This document shows positions 17,609 to 24,901 of a stretch of DNA of 64,000 bases, piece after piece; position 1 is the stretch's first letter, and each line of letters starts with the position of its first letter. The translations under genes were made by a program, and so were the position numbers. The notes beneath the pieces were generated by a model. It ran no database searches, was not told where the DNA came from, and saw only the letters and a program-made list of their open reading frames with translations. Origin of the DNA: Neptunicoccus sediminis (GTDB lineage Bacteria > Pseudomonadota > Alphaproteobacteria > Rhodobacterales > Rhodobacteraceae); contig NZ_MDVX01000012.1 in assembly GCF_001719615.1 (NCBI RefSeq), positions 62,001-126,000 on the forward strand, written 5' to 3'.

Positions 17609-18670
17609 ATGAAAATTCTGGCGGTCGATGATGATGTCCTTGCGCTGAACGTGCTGCAAGCCACCCTTGAAGCGGGCGGTTATACGGATATTACCTCGGC
17701 ACAAAGCGGCGCAGAGGCGCTGGCCGCGCTGCAGGAAACGGACGAGCCGTTTGATTGCTTCCTGCTGGATATTCTGATGCCCGAGATGGACGGGGTGGAG
17801 CTGTGCACCGAAATCCGCAGCATGACCGCCTATCAGAAAACTCCGGTTTTGATGATTACGGGCCTGAGCGATCAAAGCTCTATGGACCGGGCGTATGGGG
17901 CGGGAGCGACAGATTTTGTCACCAAACCCTTCAACGGTCTGGAACTGGGCGCACGCATCCGTGCCGCAAACATCCTGAGCGCGCAAGTGAACCAGCACAA
18001 ACAGTTTGAAGCGGTGGCTTTGCAGTGGCGCAAGAAACTGGATGCTCTGAACGCGCTTGATCTCGGGGATACGATCACCTTGCAGGGGTTCGACGGGGCG
18101 GTTGATACCTTGATGCAGGAAAATATCCTGATGCGCATGCCGGACACCGGCTTTTCCGGCTGTCTGTTGGGGGTGCGGCTGATGAATATTGCCGAGGTGT
18201 TCGAGCAGCTTTCCGCAACAGATTTTCGTGCCTTCATCAACCGCACCGGCGCGTTGCTGCGCAATGCGGTTGCGGGTCGGGGGGCCTTGATTGCCTATGA
18301 AGGGGACGGGAATTTTCTGGTGATGTCACCGCGCCCGATCCCCAAAAATCGCGCTATGGCCTATCATTCGACGCTGGCCCCCGAAATCGCACAGACCGCG
18401 CAGACATTCGGCTTTGACGGCGACGCGCAGATTCTCTTGGGAGAGCCAAAACCCTTCCAGACCGAAAACACCGAAGCGCGGATCAACAGCCTGACAGTGG
18501 CGCGCAAAAGCGTGTCCATGCGGGATTTGACAGAACGGGCTGACACTGCCGTGGCCAGTCTTCGTCCCAAGACAGAACCTGTGGTCACAGGCGGCCCGAC
18601 CGCCCTGACGATGTTCGGGGATGTGTCCCAGTTGCTCACCCGTCCCAAAGCGGTCGGCCGGTCCCGCTAA
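17609..18670 (+). CDS. Response regulator with C-terminal degenerate GGDEF-like domain
   Basis: A 353-residue protein. The receiver domain (1-120) is intact: acidic pocket Asp7/Asp8, phospho-acceptor Asp54 in FLLDILMPEMDG, and Lys106 in FVTKPFNG. A helical segment follows (about 125-150). Residues 180-330 look like a GGDEF-type fold in which the catalytic loop reads YEGDGNF (230-236) instead of GGDEF, so diguanylate cyclase activity is doubtful. It might instead bind c-di-GMP or act by protein contact; that is inference. An AGGGAG ribosome binding site precedes the ATG. The gene lies antisense between the binding-protein and permease genes. No sensor kinase is adjacent. Confidence 0.8.
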   Translation: MKILAVDDDVLALNVLQATLEAGGYTDITSAQSGAEALAALQETDEPFDCFLLDILMPEMDGVELCTEIRSMTAYQKTPVLMITGLSDQSSMDRAYGAGATDFVTKPFNGLELGARIRAANILSAQVNQHKQFEAVALQWRKKLDALNALDLGDTITLQGFDGAVDTLMQENILMRMPDTGFSGCLLGVRLMNIAEVFEQLSATDFRAFINRTGALLRNAVAGRGALIAYEGDGNFLVMSPRPIPKNRAMAYHSTLAPEIAQTAQTFGFDGDAQILLGEPKPFQTENTEARINSLTVARKSVSMRDLTERADTAVASLRPKTEPVVTGGPTALTMFGDVSQLLTRPKAVGRSR

Positions 18671-18698
18671 AAGACCGAAAACCCCGTGCTAAAACGCA

Positions 18699-18727
18699 AA
18701 ACGCCCCGACCAAAGATCGGGGCGTTT
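18699..18727. terminator. Strong bidirectional intrinsic terminator
   Basis: An 11-bp perfect stem, AAACGCCCCGA/TCGGGGCGTTT, with a 7-nt loop. It is T-rich on the plus-strand exit (TTTGTTGTTTT) and on the minus-strand exit (TTTTGCGTTTT). It sits between the convergent ends of the response regulator (stop at 18670) and the binding-protein gene (stop at 18750), and should terminate both. Confidence 0.88.
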
Positions 18728-18749
18728 GTTGTTTTGGTTGGCGGGGGGC

Positions 18750-20222
18750 TTAGTCCGCCCAGCCTACAGCCGTCAGATCAACTGCCTGTGTGGGCGCGTC
18801 TTCCCACATGCCTTGCAGACCGGCCTTGGCGATGGTCGGGATTGCCAGTTGGAACAGATAGGCATTCACGTAATCTTCTGCGATGATGTTCTGCGCCTTT
18901 TTGATCATCTCAGAGCGTTTATCCCCATCGGCCTCTACATTCAGATCTTCGATCAGGCTTTGGAATTCCGCGTTGTCATACTGGAAATAATAGTCGGGGC
19001 GGGCATAGATGCCGATGTCAAACGGTTCCGTATGGGACACAATCGTCAGGCCGAAATCCTTGCCCCGGAACACCTGCTCCAGCCATTGCGCCCATTCCAG
19101 ATTGCTGATCTCTGCGTCAATCCCCACCGCACGCAACTGGGCGGCGATGATTTCCCCGCCGCGGCGGGCATAAGAGGGCGGTGGCAGTTTCAGCGTGGTT
19201 TTGAATCCGTCGGCAAATCCGGCTTCGGCCAGCAGTTTTTTGGCCAGCTCGGGATCATACTGGCTGTTGCCGGTCAAATCCACATAGTCGGGATTATGAG
19301 GAGCAAAATGCGAGCCGATCGGCGTGCCAAGGCCAAACATGGCCCCGTCGATGATCGCCTGACGGTCAATCGCGTGGGCAAGCGCCTTGCGCACCTTCAG
19401 GTTGTCAAAGGGGGGCTGTTTGTTGTTGGTGCCCAGAATGGTTTCCCCTTCGGTATTGCCAAGGATCACCTGAAACCGGGGGTCGGCTTCAAATTGGGGG
19501 ATGTTTTCAGGGGCAGGATAGCCCACGAAGGCGTCGATATCCTCGGCCATCATCGCGGCAAAAGCCGCTGTCGGGTCAGAGATGAACTTGAATGTGGCCT
19601 TGTCCAGTTTCGCAGGCGTGCCCCAGTAGTTTTCATTGCGGCTGAGGTCGATCTTGTCGCCCTGTACCCAGTTGTCAAATTTGAAGGCACCTGTGCCGAT
19701 GGGCGTCTGTTTGATGGTTTCGATGCTCTCGGGGGCAACAATCACCGCATCGCCCCAAGCAAGGTTGAACAACATCGAACCATTTGGCGCGGAGAGTGTG
19801 AGCTTCACCGTGGCCGGATCGACAGCCTCTACCGATGCAATACCGGCAAACAGCGCTTTTTGCGCATTCGCGCTGTCTTCGGCACGGGCGCGGTCCAGCG
19901 AAAACACGACGTCGCTCGCATCCAGATCGGTTCCGTCATGAAACTTTACGCCTTCGCGCAGGTGGAAGGTATAAGTCAGGCCGTCCTCGGAAATATCCCA
20001 TGATTCCGCCAGTCCCGGATTGACCGATCCATCGGGTCCGAACCGTGTCAGACCTTCAAAAACGTTTGAATACAACACACTGTCAATGGCACCAGCGGCT
20101 GCGGATGTGGGGTCAAGGTGGGGCGGTTCCAATTGCATGGCAACGGTTACATCGGTCTTTGCAAGGGCCGTTGACGCAAGCAGGACCGCACTCGCCGTCA
20201 CTGTAGCTTTGAAAAAGGTCAT
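18750..20222 (-). CDS. Periplasmic solute-binding protein (SBP_bac_5, dipeptide/oligopeptide type)
   Basis: A 490-residue family 5 binding protein. The Sec signal peptide is FFKATVTASAVLLASTALA, cleaved after ALA near residue 22. The mature part has the family's LDPT..., YSNVFEGLTRF, PGLAESWDISEDGLTYTFHLR and NYW...LDKATFKFISD elements. It presents solute to the downstream permeases. The start ATG 20222 was chosen for its GGAGAG ribosome binding site and clean signal peptide; the frame opens ten codons earlier. A deacylase gene lies 172 bp upstream on the same strand, which hints at N-acyl amino acid or peptide substrates. The transcript probably ends at the hairpin at 18699-18727. Confidence 0.92.
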   Translation of the reverse strand: MTFFKATVTASAVLLASTALAKTDVTVAMQLEPPHLDPTSAAAGAIDSVLYSNVFEGLTRFGPDGSVNPGLAESWDISEDGLTYTFHLREGVKFHDGTDLDASDVVFSLDRARAEDSANAQKALFAGIASVEAVDPATVKLTLSAPNGSMLFNLAWGDAVIVAPESIETIKQTPIGTGAFKFDNWVQGDKIDLSRNENYWGTPAKLDKATFKFISDPTAAFAAMMAEDIDAFVGYPAPENIPQFEADPRFQVILGNTEGETILGTNNKQPPFDNLKVRKALAHAIDRQAIIDGAMFGLGTPIGSHFAPHNPDYVDLTGNSQYDPELAKKLLAEAGFADGFKTTLKLPPPSYARRGGEIIAAQLRAVGIDAEISNLEWAQWLEQVFRGKDFGLTIVSHTEPFDIGIYARPDYYFQYDNAEFQSLIEDLNVEADGDKRSEMIKKAQNIIAEDYVNAYLFQLAIPTIAKAGLQGMWEDAPTQAVDLTAVGWAD

Positions 20223-20394
20223 AAGGGTCTCTCCGTTGATTGGCGCCCGCAAACTGGCGTGCGCTGCATTTTACCGCTTCAGTTGACGCGGATTGGCGCA
20301 TGCGGTCAAGTGCAGGCGCGGGGTGATTGCGGTGTGACTGCAAAAGGGGCAGGGGAAATCCGGCCCGGTCCGGCCAACCCATTGTGTCCCAAGA

Positions 20395-21693
20395 TCATGT
20401 CGGTTTTTCCACCAGCAGGTCGATCAGGCTTTGCCCCATGACTTTGGCGCTGTCCATCATGGCAGAGACTTCGACGTATTCATCGGGCTGGTGCGCCAGT
20501 TCCAGAATGCCGGGCCCATACGCGATGCAGTTTTTCAACTGGCCGATCCGGTCGATATGTTTCTGGTCGTAAGACCCCGGCGACACCACATATTCCGCAG
20601 GTTTGCCCAGCACGTTCCGGATCGCGCTGGCCACAGAAGTCACGACAGGGGCATCTTTGGCCGTCATGGTGGGAATGATCCGCTGGATTTCACGGATGTT
20701 ATAGGAAAAGCCGTCCCGCTCGGATTTTACCTTTTCCAGCAGGTCGGTGATTTCCTGTTGCACGTCATCAATGCTTTCCTCGATCAGAAAACGGCGGTCG
20801 ATTACCATACGGGCGCTGTCAGGCACGCAAGGGCTTGGCAGGCCGTTAAAACCCTCTTCCGGCTCGCTCTGCCCGCCGTGGAAAGAGTTGATGTTCAGGG
20901 TGGACTGGCGTGCGCCTTTGGGAATCACCGGCATCTCGGTGCGCTTTTGCGCCAGCGCAGGGTAAAGCGCGGTTTCCATCTCGTTCAGCACCGCCCCCAT
21001 GTGGCGCACGGCGCAATCTCCCAGAAACGGCATGGAGCCGTGGGCAATACGCCCCTTGGTTTCGATCTCGGCCCACCACGCACCGCGATGGCCAAGACAG
21101 ATGGAATCAAGACCCAGCGGTTCGGGGATGATCACATGCTGCACACGGGCCGGTGCGAAATAGCCTTTCTCCGCGAGATAAGCCACGCCGCCAAAACCGC
21201 CGGTTTCTTCGTCTGCGGTGCCCGAAATTTCCACCGCACCGGCGAAATCTGGGAAGGTATCGACAAAAGCCTCGGCTGCGATGATGGAGGCGGCGAGACC
21301 GCCCTTCATGTCACAGGCACCCCGTCCGTATATCCGGTCCCCGTCCAGTTCCCCGCCAAACGGGTCGCGGGTCCAGTCCTGCCCGAGTTCTACAATATCG
21401 GTGTGGCTGTTAAAATGGACACATTCGCCGTTGCGTGGCCCCTCGCGGCGGGCAACGATATTCCAGCGCGGGTATTTATCGCTGTCCCCCGGTGTGTCAC
21501 GGGCGCGGATCAACTCGCACTGGAAATAGCGGGGCGTCAGACGGTCACGCAGATATTCGCATATCAAACGGTAATTCTCACCCGGCGGGTTGAGCGTGGG
21601 AATCCGGATGAGGTCCTGTGTCAGAGCGATCAGATCCTCCTTGCGGCGATCCAGCTCCATGTTCAGTCGGTCTATGTAGTCCTGATGTGCCAT
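20395..21693 (-). CDS. M20-family deacylase (ArgE/DapE-like)
   Basis: A 432-residue zinc amidohydrolase. The metal-binding pattern is present: NSHTDIV (His, Asp), GRGACDMKGG (bridging Asp) and TADEETGG (catalytic Glu plus metal Glu), with the dimerisation domain between about 205 and 320 and a late His in ELAHQPDEYV. The family removes acyl groups from N-acyl amino acids or opens small peptides; ArgE and DapE are the well-known members. The gene is not near arginine or lysine genes but directly upstream of a peptide-type binding protein, so a scavenging role is more likely than biosynthesis. Confidence 0.87.
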   Translation of the reverse strand: MAHQDYIDRLNMELDRRKEDLIALTQDLIRIPTLNPPGENYRLICEYLRDRLTPRYFQCELIRARDTPGDSDKYPRWNIVARREGPRNGECVHFNSHTDIVELGQDWTRDPFGGELDGDRIYGRGACDMKGGLAASIIAAEAFVDTFPDFAGAVEISGTADEETGGFGGVAYLAEKGYFAPARVQHVIIPEPLGLDSICLGHRGAWWAEIETKGRIAHGSMPFLGDCAVRHMGAVLNEMETALYPALAQKRTEMPVIPKGARQSTLNINSFHGGQSEPEEGFNGLPSPCVPDSARMVIDRRFLIEESIDDVQQEITDLLEKVKSERDGFSYNIREIQRIIPTMTAKDAPVVTSVASAIRNVLGKPAEYVVSPGSYDQKHIDRIGQLKNCIAYGPGILELAHQPDEYVEVSAMMDSAKVMGQSLIDLLVEKPT

Positions 21694-21799
21694 AGCGTCA
21701 CCTTGGCCGGAACCCTGTGGGTTATCAAGAGCTTAAAATGGGGTTTGCGCAAGTATCGTGGTCCCCTATGGTATGGCGAAACCAATGGGGACAAGTGTA

Positions 21800-23044
21800 A
21801 TGGCCGGAACGGATCTGCGACAGGTGGCGGTGGCATTGTTCAAGGATGCGGTTGCGGCGGCTGACCCTGCCGGTGCCGTTCGCCGCGCCCTTGTCAGTGA
21901 TCCTTTGCCGGATTGTGCGGGTCGTCGCGTGGTGCTGGCCGTTGGCAAAGCGGCCTGCGCGATGATGGAAGAAGCGTTGCGGCATCTGCCTGATCCTTAT
22001 GCGGCCATTGCGGTGACAAACCGTGAAAATCTGAGAGAACTGGACGGGGTGCAGGTGCTCTGCGGCGCGCATCCGGTGCCTGACGCGGGGAGTGCGCGTG
22101 CCGGTGATGCGCTGCTGGCGGCGGTGGCGGGGCTTGGCACTGCAGATCAGGTACTGGCGCTGGTGTCCGGTGGCGGCTCTGCGCTGGCGGTTGCACCGGC
22201 AGAGGGACTATCGCTGGCCGAGAAACAACAGGCCAACGCAGTTTTGTTGGGCAGCGGGCTGGACATCAACCGGATGAACCTTGTGCGCCAATGCCTGAGC
22301 CGCATCAAAGGCGGCGGCTTGCTGCGTGCGGCTGCTCCGGCTTTGGTGCGCAGCCTGATCCTCTCGGATGTGATCGGTGACGATCTGCGGGTGGTGGCCA
22401 GCGGGCCGACTGTCTCTGCCGTAGGAACCCGCGCCGAGGCCCGCCAATTGTTGCAAGAAGCCGGCGTCTGGCAGGATATGCCCGCCGCCGTTCAACGGCA
22501 TCTCTCGCAGGAAGAAACACATGAAACGGGGCGGCCAGCAGAGGCCGACAACCGGATCGTCGGGTCCAACCGTGTCAGCCTTAAGGCCATCCTGACCGCC
22601 TGTCCCGAGGCGTTGATTGTAAACGATGCCCTGTGCGGCGATGTGGCAACGGGTGCAGAGTTCATCCTGTCGCAGATACAGCAGTCCCAAAGCGGGCAGG
22701 TGCTGGTGTTCGGGGGAGAAACCACCGTCCGGCTGCGGGGGGACGGGCTGGGCGGGCGCAATCAGGAACTGGCGCTGCGGGTTGCGCTTGGCGCGAAAGA
22801 CATAAGCGGCGATTGGGTGTTTCTGAGCGGAGGCACAGACGGGCGGGACGGACCGACCGATGCGGCCGGTGGTGTGGTGGACAGCGGCACCATCGCGCGG
22901 ATTGAAGCCGCCGGTCTGGATCCGCAGGCGATGCTGGCGCGCAATGACAGCTATCACGCGCTACAGGCTGCCGGCGATCTGTTGGTGACGGGCGGCACAG
23001 GTACAAATGTCGCAGATGTGCAGCTGTTCCTGCGCCGTTCTTGA
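21800..23044 (+). CDS. Glycerate 2-kinase (DUF4147/MOFRL family, TtuD/GckA-like)
   Basis: A 414-residue class II glycerate kinase. The N-terminal DUF4147 Rossmann-like domain (VLAVGKAACAMMEEAL) and the C-terminal MOFRL domain with GGETTVRLRGDGLGGRNQELAL, VFLSGGTDGRDGPTDAAGG and VTGGTGTNVADVQL are complete. It makes 2-phosphoglycerate from D-glycerate; older annotations call this group hydroxypyruvate reductase TtuD. The ATG at 21800 has a GGGGA ribosome binding site, whereas the frame opens 14 codons earlier. It is divergent from the deacylase gene and ends 47 bp before a GNAT gene on the same strand. Glyoxylate/glycerate salvage fits with glcB elsewhere in the window. Confidence 0.9.
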   Translation: MAGTDLRQVAVALFKDAVAAADPAGAVRRALVSDPLPDCAGRRVVLAVGKAACAMMEEALRHLPDPYAAIAVTNRENLRELDGVQVLCGAHPVPDAGSARAGDALLAAVAGLGTADQVLALVSGGGSALAVAPAEGLSLAEKQQANAVLLGSGLDINRMNLVRQCLSRIKGGGLLRAAAPALVRSLILSDVIGDDLRVVASGPTVSAVGTRAEARQLLQEAGVWQDMPAAVQRHLSQEETHETGRPAEADNRIVGSNRVSLKAILTACPEALIVNDALCGDVATGAEFILSQIQQSQSGQVLVFGGETTVRLRGDGLGGRNQELALRVALGAKDISGDWVFLSGGTDGRDGPTDAAGGVVDSGTIARIEAAGLDPQAMLARNDSYHALQAAGDLLVTGGTGTNVADVQLFLRRS

Positions 23045-23091
23045 CGCCCGCCACACCGCAGTATTTATTGTGCCGATACACTGGGGACGTC

Positions 23092-23676
23092 ATGTTCAAA
23101 CGCCGACCTAAAGTCATAATCGAAGCCGAGCATGTGACCCTGCGCATGCCTGTGATGGGGGATCACCTGCCGTGGGTGCATTTGCGGCAGGATGGTGAGG
23201 ATTTTCTCAAACCGTGGGAGCCGGTCTGGTCCCCCGATCATTTTTCCCGCCGTGCCTTTAGCAACCGCGTGTTCTGGGCCCGCAAGACCTATGAGTCCGG
23301 TAAGGGTTTGCCGCTGTTCATTATTCGCAGGGAGGATCAGGCGCTGCTCGGGGCGATTACGCTGGATAATATCCGGCGCGGTCCGGCGATGGCAGGCACG
23401 CTTGGGTATTGGATCGGGTCGGATTATGCCCGATCCGGTTATATGACAGACGCAATAGAGGCGTTGGTCTATTACGCGTTTCACCAGTTGGACCTGAGCC
23501 GGATTGAGGCGGCTACCCTGCCTGAAAATGCGGCATCGCGCGGGTTGCTGGAAAAAACCGGTTTCAAATACGAAGGGGTGGCGCAGAGCTATCTGCAAAT
23601 TGCGGGGCGCTGGCGGACCCATGTGCTCTATGCGAATTTGCGCAGTGACCGGCGCGGCAAAACCGACGCTGGCTAG
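23092..23676 (+). CDS. GNAT acetyltransferase, RimJ/RimL-like
   Basis: A 194-residue GNAT protein of the ribosomal-protein-alanine acetyltransferase type. Visible elements are the N-terminal VTLRMPVMGDHLPWVHLR, the acetyl-CoA loop region around GTLGYWIGSDYARSGYMTDAI, and the closing NAASRGLLEKTGFKYEGVA. RimJ acetylates the N-terminal alanine of ribosomal protein S5, but many relatives have other substrates. The ATG at 23092 has a GGGGA ribosome binding site at good spacing; earlier in-frame TTG codons are less convincing. It probably shares the glycerate kinase transcript. Confidence 0.86.
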   Translation: MFKRRPKVIIEAEHVTLRMPVMGDHLPWVHLRQDGEDFLKPWEPVWSPDHFSRRAFSNRVFWARKTYESGKGLPLFIIRREDQALLGAITLDNIRRGPAMAGTLGYWIGSDYARSGYMTDAIEALVYYAFHQLDLSRIEAATLPENAASRGLLEKTGFKYEGVAQSYLQIAGRWRTHVLYANLRSDRRGKTDAG

Positions 23677-24043
23677 GGGTATCTGGCGTCGTGCGCGTCC
23701 GAAAATCTGAACTTTCACGGAATATATCACAGGTAGTCACAGGCTGCTGATCCGGCGCGTTTTGCCGCGCAAAACTGCGTTTGTTAACTTTATGAAGCTT
23801 CTTATATGAAGCTTCATATGTGCAGTATGTTAATGAGATTATCACTACAATTTCAGATAGTTAAAAGGCGTTTTTTACCCGCCTCCCGCCGGATCACGAC
23901 ACATTCGCGTTAACCTTTCACCGCCCCGGCCTTCTGGCAAAATTGGCGCAAATCGGCCTTCATTGGCACCTTTTGGAAATTTCCCCCGAAGCGAAAAGAC
24001 ATCGCGCTAAACTGTAAAGGGAATCACCAAAAGGAGTCCCGCC
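23677..24043. other. Long intergenic region with tandem palindromes
   Basis: A 367-bp gap, unusually AT-rich in its middle, between the GNAT gene and the exported metallo-beta-lactamase-fold gene on the same strand. A GTTTTG/CAAAAC hairpin lies near 23757-23775. Two adjacent AAGCTT-centred palindromes occupy 23791-23818. A purine-rich AAGGAG ribosome binding site is at 24031-24036. I see no RNA gene or credible small protein. Confidence 0.55.
23791..23818. promoter_or_regulatory. Two tandem 14-bp palindromes (candidate operator)
   Basis: TATGAAGCTTCTTA (23791-23804, one mismatch from perfect dyad) is followed directly by TATGAAGCTTCATA (23805-23818, perfect dyad). The spacing of 14 bp between centres and the symmetry suggest two dimer sites for one regulator. 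The nearest downstream gene starts 225 bp away, so a promoter in between is possible. No known binding consensus was recognised. Confidence 0.5.
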
Positions 24044-24844
24044 ATCCGCGCTGTCGTGATCCTGCTCGGCATCCTTCTTGCCCAAACTGCCGGTGCGCAG
24101 ACCCGCACGCCGAGTCATTGTCTCGCCTTTGCCGATAGCGGCCCGCCAATACAACGCGCCGCGTTGACCTACGATCAGGTGCAGATCAGTTATGCCGATC
24201 ATTCCATGTATGTGATTGATACTTATGGCGGTTTGCGGGTGGTCACGGATTACAACGGATATATCGGGCAAACTGGAAAAGTCCCTGACGTGGTGACGAT
24301 GAACAAGGGGCACTCCAGCCATTATACCAGCCATCCCGATCCGCAGATCCCCCATGTTTTGCGGGGCTGGGACCCCAAAGGCGGCGTGGCGGATCATGAA
24401 CTCGATCTGGGCGAGATGCTGATCCGCAATGTCACAACCGACATTCGCAGCGTTTACAGCGGGCAGGAACCGGACGGCAATTCTATCTTTATCTTTGAGG
24501 TCGCAGGTCTGTGCATCGGGCATCTGGGCCATCTCCACCACATCCCCACGGATGAACAATTCGCCCGCATCGGGCGGCTTGATGTGGTTATGGCGGCGGT
24601 AGATGGCAGTATGACGCTGGATTTGCCCTCTATGGTGGCGCTGCTGAAGCGGTTACGGGCCTCGGTGGTTTTGCCGATGCACTGGTTCGGCCGTTCTACG
24701 CTGGACCGTTTTGTGGCCGGAATGCGCGATTCCTTTGACATCCAGACCTTGCCGGACAGCAGCTTTGTGATCAGTCAGGATCTTCTGCCGAGCCGCCCCA
24801 CAGTGATGATCGTGCCGCCCCGTTTCGTGACCGAATACGAATAG
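24044..24844 (+). CDS. Exported metallo-beta-lactamase-fold protein, probable ATC start
   Basis: A protein of about 266 residues related to UlaG-like metallo-beta-lactamase-fold hydrolases. Starting at the ATC codon 24044 gives (M)RAVVILLGILLAQTAGAQ, a standard signal peptide with a basic n-region, and sits 7 nt after a perfect AAGGAG. The only ordinary in-frame start, GTG 24056, lies 19 nt from that site and loses the arginine. No ATG, GTG or TTG occurs between the upstream stop (24008) and 24056. The usual HxHxDH metal motif is replaced by GHSSHYTSHPD, while later GHLGHLHHIP, VDGS and LPMHWFG segments keep family character. The substrate is unknown; the product is probably periplasmic. Confidence 0.7.
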   Translation: MRAVVILLGILLAQTAGAQTRTPSHCLAFADSGPPIQRAALTYDQVQISYADHSMYVIDTYGGLRVVTDYNGYIGQTGKVPDVVTMNKGHSSHYTSHPDPQIPHVLRGWDPKGGVADHELDLGEMLIRNVTTDIRSVYSGQEPDGNSIFIFEVAGLCIGHLGHLHHIPTDEQFARIGRLDVVMAAVDGSMTLDLPSMVALLKRLRASVVLPMHWFGRSTLDRFVAGMRDSFDIQTLPDSSFVISQDLLPSRPTVMIVPPRFVTEYE

Positions 24845-24901
24845 CCCCGCTTGTGTGGCCCCGTGTCATTGGCTAGTCCTTTGCACAACAGGAGCCTGAC
24901 C

